Source: CALDOK01 sp964481655
GTDB lineage: Bacteria; Myxococcota_A; UBA796; JAFGLY01
Direction of reading: 5' to 3'
Length of the DNA: 64,000 bases
Assembly (NCBI GenBank): GCA_964481655.1
Contig: CAYZVO010000015.1
Coordinates: forward strand, 7,982 to 71,981
Below, one piece after another: positions 9,389 to 16,822 of the stretch; position 1 is the stretch's first letter, and the number at the start of each line of letters is the position of its first letter. The notes under the pieces were generated by a model. The model saw only the letters and a list, made by a program, of their open reading frames with translations. It searched no databases and had not been told where the DNA came from. Both the position numbers and the translations under genes were made by a program.

Positions 9389-10246
9389 CTACCGCTCCGC
9401 CACGAACCAGTCCGGGATCGCGACGGGGGCGTCCTCGAGCCAGCCGTGGTGGACCTCGGGCTCCACGATGACCTCGGTGGGGGTGCCCTGGGCCTCCAGG
9501 GCTTCCTGGTAGAGCCACATGGTGTCCACGGGGACCACCTCGTCCTGCTCACCGTGGAGGAAGAGGGTCGGTGGGTGATCGGCGGGGAGGGCGACCGGGA
9601 GGGCGCAGGCCACGCCACCGCAGGTGGCCCAGCTCGCGCTCTGGATGGCCAGGGCTCGGAACGCGCCCGGGTAGGACAGCGCCATGCGGCTGCTCATGTA
9701 GCCGCCGCTCGAGATGCCCGTGGCGAACAGGCTGCCGGGGTCGAGGGGGCCCAGTTCGCCGGCGTCGACACCGTCCAGCAGCCCCTGCACCAGCAGGTGG
9801 TCGCGGGAGCGGTCCCAGGTGTAGGCCCAGGGCAGCACGTTGGTGTCCCACCAGGTGGCGTCCAGGCGGGTGGCCGGCGCGATCACCGCGAACCCCTCAT
9901 CCAGCAGCGACGCGGTGAGGCGAGCCTGCCACCAGCCACCCCAGGCGTCGTCCACAGCGGCCTCGAAGCTGTGGATGCTGCCGTGGCCGGTGCCCTGGAA
10001 CACCACCACCGCGGGCCAGCCGGCCTCGGGAGGCTCCCCCGGGGGCAGCTGCCAGCGCACCCTGCGGCTGACGCGCCCGTCGCGGAAGCGACTGACGATG
10101 TGCTCGCAGCGGATGGTGGCGCCGTCGTCGGTGCAGGCCCGCTCCGGGCCCGCGCTGGGGGGCTCGGCCTGCGGGTGCTCCCAGCCGGAGCCGCCGGAGC
10201 AGCCGGCCACCAGCGCGACGACCATCGAGAGCGTGATGTGGGTCAT
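9389..10246 (-). CDS. Alpha/beta-hydrolase lipoprotein, PHB-depolymerase/esterase-like
   Basis: A 285-aa secreted serine hydrolase. Lipobox LVAGC gives a lipidated Cys16. The alpha/beta-hydrolase core is clear: the nucleophile elbow is GISSG with Ser179, Asp235 in HGEQDEVVP is the likely acid, and His266 or His267 in VHHGW the base. This arrangement is typical of polyhydroxybutyrate depolymerase (LpqC-like) and prolyl-oligopeptidase-like esterases; substrate is unknown. I chose ATG 10246 (MTHITL) because it directly precedes the signal peptide; an upstream in-frame ATG at 10300 would add a tail with no signal character and run through the palindrome at 10279. It is divergent from the TetR gene, with that palindrome in the shared intergenic region, so it may be part of the regulon. 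Confidence 0.75.
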   Translation of the reverse strand: MTHITLSMVVALVAGCSGGSGWEHPQAEPPSAGPERACTDDGATIRCEHIVSRFRDGRVSRRVRWQLPPGEPPEAGWPAVVVFQGTGHGSIHSFEAAVDDAWGGWWQARLTASLLDEGFAVIAPATRLDATWWDTNVLPWAYTWDRSRDHLLVQGLLDGVDAGELGPLDPGSLFATGISSGGYMSSRMALSYPGAFRALAIQSASWATCGGVACALPVALPADHPPTLFLHGEQDEVVPVDTMWLYQEALEAQGTPTEVIVEPEVHHGWLEDAPVAIPDWFVAER

Positions 10247-10278
10247 GGCTCCAGCATAGCCCGGCGCTGGCCGCGGGA

Positions 10279-10294
10279 GATAACACCCGTTATC
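10279..10294. promoter_or_regulatory. Perfect inverted repeat GATAAC-ACCC-GTTATC, putative TetR operator
   Basis: Six-base arms GATAAC and GTTATC with a 4-base spacer, lying 33 bases upstream of the esterase ATG and 28 bases upstream of the tetR ATG. Position between divergent genes, one of which encodes a TetR repressor, is the classic setting for an autoregulatory operator controlling both directions. Binding itself is inferred. Confidence 0.5.
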
Positions 10295-10321
10295 GAACAC
10301 CCGTCACACAAGGAGCACATC

Positions 10322-10891
10322 ATGCCACCCAAGGTGTCTACCACCGAAACCGAGATCCTCGACGCCGCCTTCGAGCTGGTCCGCAGCCAAGGCGTCCAGG
10401 CTCTCTCCGCCCGGGCCGTGGCCCAGGCCCTCGGCTGCTCCACGCAGCCAATCTACCGAGCGTTCGGGTCCATGTCCGGGCTCCGCGATGCTGTGTTCGA
10501 GCGCGCCTCCGAGGTCGCGTTGTCCTACCTCACCCGCGAGAGCGCGGAGCATCCCTTCCTGGGCATGGGCTACGGCAACCTGCGCTTCGCCCAGAACGAG
10601 CCCTGGCTCTACCAGCTCATCACCCGCGAAGACCGGGTGGTGCGGGACCTGATCGATGGCGCCGCGCCGCCCCCCTTCGTGCTCGAGCAGATGCGCGCGG
10701 TGCCCGAGCTGGCCTCGCTGGACCACGAGCAGCTGAGCCGCATCCACACCTTCCTGTGGTTCTTCAGCCAGGGCATCGCCACCGTCTTCGACGCGGCCAC
10801 CGGCTCGGACCCGATGCCCATGGCGCGGGAGTACCTGACGCTGGCGGGCAAGGCCGTGATCGCGTGGGAGCTGTCCCAGGTGGACTCATGA
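10322..10891 (+). CDS. TetR/AcrR family transcriptional regulator
   Basis: A 189-aa one-component repressor. The N-terminal TetR helix-turn-helix is plain: TETEILDAAFELVRSQGVQALSARAVAQ followed by LGCSTQPIYRAFGSMSGLRDAV (about residues 8-60). The C-terminal ligand domain is helical and family-specific, so the inducer cannot be named. An AGGAG ribosome-binding site sits 7 bases before ATG 10322. Its stop overlaps the flavoprotein start (ATGA), so the two are co-translated, which suggests that the flavoprotein is its main target or that its ligand is a flavoenzyme substrate. The palindrome at 10279-10294 is the likely binding site. Confidence 0.85.
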   Translation: MPPKVSTTETEILDAAFELVRSQGVQALSARAVAQALGCSTQPIYRAFGSMSGLRDAVFERASEVALSYLTRESAEHPFLGMGYGNLRFAQNEPWLYQLITREDRVVRDLIDGAAPPPFVLEQMRAVPELASLDHEQLSRIHTFLWFFSQGIATVFDAATGSDPMPMAREYLTLAGKAVIAWELSQVDS

Positions 10892-12282
10892 ACATCGCCG
10901 TACTCCTGGGCAGCCCCTGCGGCCAGGACAGCATCACCCTGCTCTATGTGGAGTACGTGCGGCGCTCCTTCCCGGAGCATCACTTCGAGCTCATCGACAT
11001 CGGGCGCGGGATGCGGCGCCTCGAGCGGGACCGTGAGCGCTTCGACGGGTTGGTGGCCACGCTGGCCAGCGCCGACGGGGTCCTCTGGACCTTCCCGGTC
11101 TACACCATGCTCACCCCGGCCGCGGTGGTGCGCTTCGTGGAGCTGCTCTTCGAGCGCGACGCCGGCGTGGCGCTGGCCGGCAAGCCCTGCTCGATCCTGA
11201 CCACCTCCGAGCACTTCTTCGACCACACCGCCCACGCCTACCTCGAGGCGATCTCCGAGGATCTCGGCATGGGGGTCTTCCGCGGCTACTCCGCGGCCAT
11301 GGAGGACCTGCTGAAGCCCGAGGGCCAGCACGGCCTGCGGGGCTGGGCGCACGCCTTCCTGCGGGCGGTGGAGCAGGACGCACCCCTCGAGCAGCACGTG
11401 GCCCCTGTCAGCTGGCAGCCGCACCCCTACCAGCCCGTCCTCGACGTGGAGCGCCCCGACAGCGGCGATCGGCGCATCACCGTCATCACCGATCTGCAGC
11501 CCGGCGAGGACAACCTCGCGCGGATGATCGAGGCCTTCGTGCACTACGCGGCCCACCCCGTGGACGTGCTCAACCTGCGGGAGATCGGCATGAAGGGCAG
11601 CTGCCTGGGCTGCCTGCGCTGCGTGCACGACGGCAGCTGCGTCTACAACGACGGCTTCGATGCGGCCTTCGACGAGCGCATCCAGACCGCCGATGTCCTG
11701 GTGTTCGCCTCCGCGGTCCACCACCGCTACCTGTCGTCGGTCTTCAAGACCTACTTCGACCGCAACTTCCGCAATGGCCACCGGCCGGTCTTGCACGGCA
11801 AGCCCGTGGGCTGGCTCATCTCCGGGCCGCTGCGACAGCTGCCCAACCTGCGGCGCATCGTGGAGGCCAAGGCCCAGGTCCAGCACAGCCCGCGCCTGGG
11901 CCTGGTCACCGACGAGTACGGCCACGACGCGGCCATCACCGCTCGCATCGTCGAGCTGGCCACCGCGGTGGACCGCTGGGACGCCGAGCCGTGGATGCGT
12001 CCCCTGACCTTCCCCGGGGTGGGCGGCCGCAAGATCTTCCGTGACCTGATGTGGGCCATGCGCGGCATCGTCCGCGCGGATCACGCCTACTACGCCCGCG
12101 AGGGGCTCTACGACTTCCCCCAGCGGGACCGCGGCCGCACCCTCTTCAACTGGGTGATGGCGGCGCTGATGGCCCTGCCCTGGACCCGGGGCTGGGTGCT
12201 GAAGAACATGCCAATGCTCAAGACTCAGCAGCTCCGCAAGCTGGTCGAGCAGGTCGGGCCGCCCGCCGCCGACCCGGCCTGA
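10888..12282 (+). CDS. Tandem-flavodoxin NAD(P)H-dependent oxidoreductase
   Basis: A 464-aa cytoplasmic protein made of two flavodoxin-like halves. The N-terminal half (about 1-165) starts NIAVLLGSPCGQDSITLLYVEYV, an FMN phosphate-loop pattern, and includes VLWTFPVYTMLTPAAV. The second half (about 195-390) starts RRITVITDLQPGEDNLARMIEAF and carries four Cys at 239, 242, 245 and 251 (GSCLGCLRCVHDGSCVYND), the C-x2-C-x2-C-x5-C pattern of multimeric NADPH-dependent FMN reductases and iron-sulfur flavoproteins. The last 75 aa have a hydrophobic stretch (LFNWVMAALMALPW) and may touch the membrane. Duplicated halves in one chain are unusual, since the family is normally single-domain and oligomeric. 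Translationally coupled to the TetR gene; substrate unknown. Confidence 0.75.
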   Translation: MNIAVLLGSPCGQDSITLLYVEYVRRSFPEHHFELIDIGRGMRRLERDRERFDGLVATLASADGVLWTFPVYTMLTPAAVVRFVELLFERDAGVALAGKPCSILTTSEHFFDHTAHAYLEAISEDLGMGVFRGYSAAMEDLLKPEGQHGLRGWAHAFLRAVEQDAPLEQHVAPVSWQPHPYQPVLDVERPDSGDRRITVITDLQPGEDNLARMIEAFVHYAAHPVDVLNLREIGMKGSCLGCLRCVHDGSCVYNDGFDAAFDERIQTADVLVFASAVHHRYLSSVFKTYFDRNFRNGHRPVLHGKPVGWLISGPLRQLPNLRRIVEAKAQVQHSPRLGLVTDEYGHDAAITARIVELATAVDRWDAEPWMRPLTFPGVGGRKIFRDLMWAMRGIVRADHAYYAREGLYDFPQRDRGRTLFNWVMAALMALPWTRGWVLKNMPMLKTQQLRKLVEQVGPPAADPA

Positions 12283-12322
12283 CCCCCACATGCCCCCCCG
12301 TCCGTGGCGGGGGCTCGATAGC
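12280..12322 (+). promoter_or_regulatory. Bipartite promoter-like element TGACCCC-N4-TGCCCCC-N19-GATAGC
   Basis: Second copy of the element seen at 9060. Heptamers start at 12280 and 12291, and GATAGC follows at 12317 after exactly 19 bases. The first heptamer contains the TGA stop of the flavoprotein gene. The ATG of the downstream lipoprotein gene is 31 bases after the GATAGC start. Confidence 0.4.
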
Positions 12323-12347
12323 TGGGCGCTCCCTGTCGGAGTGACCC

Positions 12348-13127
12348 ATGGCCCGCCCCCGCTCTCTGGCCGCCCCCCTGATGCCCATGCTGATCCTCGG
12401 GCTGGCCTGCGGGTTGGGGAGCTTCGACATCGTGGCCTACCAGGAGGCCGAAGCCGAGCACGCGGCCATGGTCGCTGGCCTGCAGGCCATCCACGCCGAG
12501 CTGTCGGCCCTCGATGCGCCCGCGACCGAGCCCAGCCCCGACGCGGACATCGACGCCTGGTTCGAGCGCCAGCGGGCCGCCGAGGCGGTGCCGGCCTTGG
12601 TGGGCTCTCTGCCCACGGTGGAGCACGACTTCCTCTCCCACCTCAGCCACAGCTTCGAGGCCGGCGATCAGCCCTGGTCCTGGATGCGCACCGGCTGGGT
12701 GGGGGGCTTCGACGGTGTGTTCCTCGAGCCGGAGGTCGAGGATCCCGAGAGCATGATGGGTCGCCTCGAGCGCAGCGCGGCGGCCGCCAACAGCCGCGAT
12801 CGCATCGACGGCATCAAGGTCGAGCGCTACCTCGGCGTGCTGGTCCCCGAGCAGGCCCGGCTGCCTGTCGTGACCGCAGACGACTACCTGGGTGGGATCT
12901 TTCAGGGTTGGCTGGTCATCTACGACCTGCACGGCTTCGCGCGCCTCTGCCAGGCCCCCGTCGTCGCGGTGAGCGGTGACGAGGTGGAGTTCTCCACCGG
13001 GCCCATCGGCCGCGGTGCCCACAGCGCCGTCCAGCACGACTTCGAGATCAAGGTCGAGCTGGCGGTGGAGGACGCCCTGCGGACCATCAGCGATGAGCTG
13101 CGGGCTCCGGTGCTGACCGGCTTCTAG
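12348..13127 (+). CDS. Predicted lipoprotein, unknown function
   Basis: A 259-aa protein I cannot place in a family. The N-terminus MARPRSLAAPLMPMLILGLACG fits a lipoprotein signal (LGLAC). The mature part is acidic, helical at first (YQEAEAEHAAMVAGLQAIHAEL), then mixed, with several Trp and a hydrophobic segment IFQGWLVIYDLHGFARLCQAPVV. A clear GGAG lies 6 bases before ATG 12348. The stop overlaps the stop of the convergent DsrE-like gene by 4 bases. A copy of the bipartite promoter-like element lies directly upstream, as for two other small secreted proteins in the window, so they may respond to one regulator. Confidence 0.6.
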   Translation: MARPRSLAAPLMPMLILGLACGLGSFDIVAYQEAEAEHAAMVAGLQAIHAELSALDAPATEPSPDADIDAWFERQRAAEAVPALVGSLPTVEHDFLSHLSHSFEAGDQPWSWMRTGWVGGFDGVFLEPEVEDPESMMGRLERSAAAANSRDRIDGIKVERYLGVLVPEQARLPVVTADDYLGGIFQGWLVIYDLHGFARLCQAPVVAVSGDEVEFSTGPIGRGAHSAVQHDFEIKVELAVEDALRTISDELRAPVLTGF

Positions 13128-13594
13128 TAGCTGAAGACCGCGGCTCCAGCGTCCATCGCGCCGAACAGGCTCTCGCGGCTGGCCAGCTGCACGCCTTCGA
13201 TGAGCTCCGCCTCCGTCAGGCCCGCGTTCTCGAGGCAGTGGGGGCAGACCAGCACGGTGGCGCCGTCGGCGATGAGCTGCTCGAGGGTGGCCTTGATGGG
13301 CGTGCCGTCCACGAAGCCGAGCGTGGCGGGGAAGGCCTCCCCCGCGATGACGGGGGCGGCGACGTTGAGGAAGACGGTGACCTCGCGGCCGTCGGCCACG
13401 CCGTGGGCGGCCAGGCCCAGGCCCATGCTGAGGGTCTGGATGTCGGCGGTGCCCGCGGTGAGGTTGATGATCATGGCCCGCTTGACGACCTCGACCGGCT
13501 CCGCCGCCTTCTTCTTGGCGATGGCCGGGTTGGGGGCGGCGAGGGCGCCGATGACGGCGGCCAGCAGGACGGTGAGCAGCAGGTTGCGGCGCAT
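13124..13594 (-). CDS. Secreted DsrE/DsrF-like protein
   Basis: A 156-aa protein with a signal peptide (MRRNLLLTVLLAAVIGALAA, cut near AIA-KKK) and a DsrE/DsrF fold: MIINLTAGTADIQTLSMGLGLA, then EVTVFLNVAAPVIA, then a Cys pair in VLVCPHCLENAG (Cys117, Cys120), and a closing GAAVFSY. Cytoplasmic DsrE-type proteins relay sulfur on a conserved Cys; exported forms are common in proteobacteria, but their role is less clear. The CPHC pair could bind a metal or form a disulfide. ATG 13594 is preceded by GGAGA. Divergent from the membrane-anchored HELRH protein and convergent with the lipoprotein gene, so probably monocistronic. Confidence 0.72.
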   Translation of the reverse strand: MRRNLLLTVLLAAVIGALAAPNPAIAKKKAAEPVEVVKRAMIINLTAGTADIQTLSMGLGLAAHGVADGREVTVFLNVAAPVIAGEAFPATLGFVDGTPIKATLEQLIADGATVLVCPHCLENAGLTEAELIEGVQLASRESLFGAMDAGAAVFSY

Positions 13595-13691
13595 GGTGTC
13601 TCCGAACAGGGGATAGGGAAAGCGAGATACAGTAACCGGGGCGCCGATGGAACGGGACCGGGGATACGCTGTCGACCCCCAGGTGCATCCC

Positions 13692-15161
13692 ATGGACGAC
13701 GAGCCCGATCTCCGCGCCATCCTCCGCGCCCAGCGCCGGGCGCTGATGTTGAAGATCGCCCTGGCGGCGGGTGTGTTCCTGGTGATCTTCGCCGCGTCGG
13801 TGCACAAGCCGCTGCTGGGCTTCGTCGACGGCTGGCTGCACGGGGACCACGATCTGCTCGGCCGCTCCCTGTGGGCACCGCCGGAGCTGCCGGCGGACCC
13901 TGGCGCCATCGACGGCGTGGATCTGCACCGGGTGCACGCGGAGCTCATCCCCGGCTGGTTCATCGTCCTCGCCCGGCTCGACCCGGAGTCCCCCCGGGTC
14001 CAGGAGGCCCTGGGTGCCTTGCAGGAGGGCGTCGCCGGGTCGCCCCAGCTGCTGGCCATCGTCTCGGAGCTGCACACCCTCGTCGCGGAGGACCCCTGGG
14101 CCAACTCGGACCGCATCTTCGCGCTCACGGACGCCTGGAACGTTCACCTGCGGGCGCTGGGCCAGCCCTGGCACCTCGAGTCCAACGTGGTGGACATGGG
14201 CAGCGGCCCCTTCTTCTACGCCAAGAGCTACCGGGTGGAGGCCGATCTGGTGGTCCCGGTCGAGGGGATCGACACCCCCCTGAAGGTCCTTCGGCGCGTG
14301 GACAACACCAACGTCCGCGAGAGCTACCTGGGCATGGTGGTGCAGGGGCAGGAGCAGGCGCTGGTGATGGTGGATCGGGTGCGGGAGCTGGCGCTGGACG
14401 AGCTGTGGCCCCTGATGGACCCAGCGCTGGATCCCGAGCTGTCCGCCTACGAGGCCGCGTTCGCCACCGCGGTGCGCGCCGAGGTCCTCGGCGGCTTCGC
14501 ACCCGAGCACCAGCGGGTCCTGTCCCGCACCGCTCGCGCCCGCTTCGAGCTCATGTCGGTGGCCTCGGCCATGGAGTTGAGGCAGGCCTGCGGCGGTGGC
14601 TTGCGTGTGCTGCAGGTGCCCTGGCAGGGCATGGACGCGTCCGAGCTCGACGGGCTCGAGCAGCTGGCGCGTCGGGACGCCCACCAGGCCTGCCCCTCGG
14701 TGACCCTGGGAGAGGTGGACCGCCTGCGGGAGGCCACCGCCGCGGTGCGCGCCGAGGCCGAGCTCGAGCCGGCCCTCGAGTCCCTGGCGGCCTGGGCGGC
14801 CCGGGGCACCGCTGTGCACGAGCTGCGCCACGTGGCCGACACCCGCGCCCACGGTGAGGGGCGGCTGCCGTGCACGGGCTGCGACGAGCTGTCCGTGGCG
14901 GCGGTGCGCGAGGCCTCGGCCTACCTCGCCTCCACGGCCTGGAGTCGGGCGCGGGCCAGCGCCCTGTACCAGGCCTGCAGCCAGACCAGCGGGGCCCACG
15001 CGGCGGCGGTGGACTGGCTGGGCGACCGGCTGGGTGGCGCCTGCGAGGGGCCGCCTGTCGATCTGGGGGAGCGCGCGGAGGCCCTCGAGGCCGAGTTGTT
15101 CGGCGCCCGTGGTTCCATCGTGCTCCCGCCCGGCTGGCCCGAGCGGCTCCCGGTGCGCTGA
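13692..15161 (+). CDS. Membrane-anchored protein with HExxH motif, unknown family
   Basis: A 489-aa protein with a short cytoplasmic N-terminus (DDEPDLRAILRAQRRALMLK), one transmembrane helix (about residues 22-42), and a large exported domain. Near the C-terminus it has AVHELRHVAD with HELRH at residues 376-380, followed by CTGCDELS and a helix REASAYLAS whose Glu could be a third zinc ligand as in gluzincins. Its overall sequence is not one I recognise as a known peptidase. I use ATG 13692 because translation from there gives the expected short positively charged lead-in; an in-frame ATG at 13647 would add 15 residues. It is convergent with the PilZ-like gene, 1 base apart. Peptidase activity is a guess from the motif. 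Confidence 0.6.
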   Translation: MDDEPDLRAILRAQRRALMLKIALAAGVFLVIFAASVHKPLLGFVDGWLHGDHDLLGRSLWAPPELPADPGAIDGVDLHRVHAELIPGWFIVLARLDPESPRVQEALGALQEGVAGSPQLLAIVSELHTLVAEDPWANSDRIFALTDAWNVHLRALGQPWHLESNVVDMGSGPFFYAKSYRVEADLVVPVEGIDTPLKVLRRVDNTNVRESYLGMVVQGQEQALVMVDRVRELALDELWPLMDPALDPELSAYEAAFATAVRAEVLGGFAPEHQRVLSRTARARFELMSVASAMELRQACGGGLRVLQVPWQGMDASELDGLEQLARRDAHQACPSVTLGEVDRLREATAAVRAEAELEPALESLAAWAARGTAVHELRHVADTRAHGEGRLPCTGCDELSVAAVREASAYLASTAWSRARASALYQACSQTSGAHAAAVDWLGDRLGGACEGPPVDLGERAEALEAELFGARGSIVLPPGWPERLPVR

Positions 15162-15162
15162 T

Positions 15163-16623
15163 CTAGAACTCGGCCCTGGCTTCGATCACGCGGTTCACCC
15201 GGCATTGGCAGCCCAGGTGGAAGGGGGGCAGCCCCCGTCTGGCCAGGCGGGCCGGGGTGGTGGGGCGGCCGTGCTGCGCGCGGCAGCGCTGGCAGGACGC
15301 CCGATCTCCACCGCCGATCTCCACCAGGGCGGGCTCGTCCTGGGCGTGGGCGGCGGCCTTGCGCAGGGTCTGGGTGGCCTCGAGGCGGGTGACGTGGGCC
15401 AGCACGATCCAGGCGGCGGCCTGGGCCATGGGGTCCCGGGCGTGCTTGGAACGATCCTCGAGCTCCGGCCAGCGCCACTGGACGTCTCGCAGCAGCTGGC
15501 CCACCTCGTCGCACAGGACCAAGTAGTCCTCGTCGGCCCGCCCGAGGATGGTCTCGAGGGTCCGCCGGTCCCTGGGGTTGGCCAGCTCCATGGCGGCCAG
15601 GGGACCGGGGAGCTCGTCGAGGGCGGCGTCCAGGGGATCGGTCGCGGGCTCGAGGCCGAACAGGCGGGACAGGAAGGCCCCGTCGATGGGAGTGGTCGCG
15701 GCCTTCTGGGCCGTGTAGGCGAGGGCGCGGGCGACGGCCATGGCCGGGTTGGTGTCGTCCTCGTCTCCGACGGTCCGCAGGCCCTCGTGCTGGTGGGGGT
15801 CCAGATCCAGGTTGGCGCCGAACCCGGTGGGGTGGAGCACCAGCACCTGGGCCTGGCAGCGCAGATCCACGTGACCCGGCAGCACCAGCCGGACCATGAT
15901 CTCCTGGTCGAGCGCGGGCGGCGGCCCCTGGTAGGGGACGAAGGCGACGCCCTGGTGGAGCCAGGAGGCCCAGTCCCGGCGCCAGGCGTCCAGGCCCTGG
16001 TAGTGGAGCTCGACGATGGGCGGTTCCAGCTCGAGGTAGGCCCGGACCTCGGGGTCGTGGTCGTGGGGGGTGACCACGCCGCGTTCCCCTGGCAGCGGAT
16101 CGGCGAAGGCGGCCCGCAGCACCGCGCGCAGGGCCTGGCGGCGGCTGCCCTGGTGCTCGACGGACTGGGAGACGGACAGGGAGCGATCCGCCCCCCAGGT
16201 GGAGGCGGGCGGGCGGGCGGCCTGCTCGCCGGCGGCGCGGGGGAGCTCCCCGTGGACCCGCGAGGGCACGCGGGAGCCCACCTGGCTGTCCAGCGGGCCG
16301 GCGTCGGAGGTGGAGCCCTCGGCTCCCTGCTGTTCCTCGTACCAGTCCTGCAGGGCCTGGCGGTCGGCCCGCCGCATCTCGAGGATGCGCAGCAGGTAGC
16401 GGTTGAGGCGGGGCGCGCGGATGTCGGCCTTGGCGACTTCGGCGATGCCGGTGACCGTCTGCTCCCAGCCGGTGAGCTCGAGCTGGAACTCCAGGAAGTC
16501 CCCGGTGCGGTAGCGGGCGTCGGTGGTGATGCCGGCCCGGCCGCGCCCCAGGCGCACCAGCGTGCCGAAGTGGATGCCGTCACCGCGGCGTAGTGAGATG
16601 CCTGCGTAGACCTTGATCGTCAA
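15163..16623 (-). CDS. PilZ-like protein with phage-head-like Cys/His C-terminus
   Basis: A 486-aa protein starting at TTG 16623 (GGGAG 6-7 bases upstream; no ATG or GTG fits, and longer versions run far into the intergenic region). Residues 1-100 resemble a PilZ barrel (KVYAGISLRRGD, TGDFLEFQLELTGWEQTVTGIAEV), and a second barrel-like stretch lies around 265-310 (MVRLVLPGHVDLRCQAQVLVLHPTGFGANL). The canonical c-di-GMP motif RxxxR...DxSxxG is not obvious, so binding is doubtful. A Ser/Pro-rich linker joins the parts. The last 45 residues carry CQRCRAQHG then LPPFHLGCQCRV, a Cys/His arrangement like the C-terminal domain of Mu gpF/SPP1 gp7 head-morphogenesis proteins. No other phage genes are nearby. 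Confidence 0.55.
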   Translation of the reverse strand: MTIKVYAGISLRRGDGIHFGTLVRLGRGRAGITTDARYRTGDFLEFQLELTGWEQTVTGIAEVAKADIRAPRLNRYLLRILEMRRADRQALQDWYEEQQGAEGSTSDAGPLDSQVGSRVPSRVHGELPRAAGEQAARPPASTWGADRSLSVSQSVEHQGSRRQALRAVLRAAFADPLPGERGVVTPHDHDPEVRAYLELEPPIVELHYQGLDAWRRDWASWLHQGVAFVPYQGPPPALDQEIMVRLVLPGHVDLRCQAQVLVLHPTGFGANLDLDPHQHEGLRTVGDEDDTNPAMAVARALAYTAQKAATTPIDGAFLSRLFGLEPATDPLDAALDELPGPLAAMELANPRDRRTLETILGRADEDYLVLCDEVGQLLRDVQWRWPELEDRSKHARDPMAQAAAWIVLAHVTRLEATQTLRKAAAHAQDEPALVEIGGGDRASCQRCRAQHGRPTTPARLARRGLPPFHLGCQCRVNRVIEARAEF

Positions 16624-16787
16624 GTGATGCTCCCGGCCCGATCGGATGGGCTGCCCCTGTTCGAACTGGGGGTATCGGTCATTCTGTGCGCCGGCCAGCG
16701 TCCCGTCGTTGGCATGACATGTGATGACAGTGGTCCTCGAAGGGTGATTTCCATGCGCTGGGCCGCTGTCGAACCATGTGCGCGCTC

Positions 16788-16796
16788 TGGTATGAT
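16788..16796 (+). promoter_or_regulatory. Extended -10 promoter element TGGTATGAT
   Basis: TATGAT at 16791-16796 is one mismatch from TATAAT and carries a TG two bases upstream, an extended -10 that can work without a good -35 (none is visible). The ATG of the first lipoprotein gene is 26 bases downstream, with GGGAG in between. This is the best promoter candidate for the eight-gene operon 16823-31140. Confidence 0.5.
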
Positions 16797-16822
16797 GCCC
16801 GCCCCTGCAGCAGGGAGCCCCC

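Noticed and set aside
12292..12314. GCCCCC/GGGGGC hairpin after the flavoprotein gene, considered as a terminator
   Set aside because: The 11-base loop is large, no T-run follows, and the bases coincide with the bipartite promoter-like element, which explains the C-run better.
15210..15300. Phage head-like C-terminus taken as a sign of a prophage
   Set aside because: No other phage gene, integrase or attachment-site repeat is visible nearby; kept only as a domain resemblance.
16693..16709. TTGGCATGACATGTGA considered as a sigma-54 promoter
   Set aside because: The -12 GC is missing at the required 10-base spacing.
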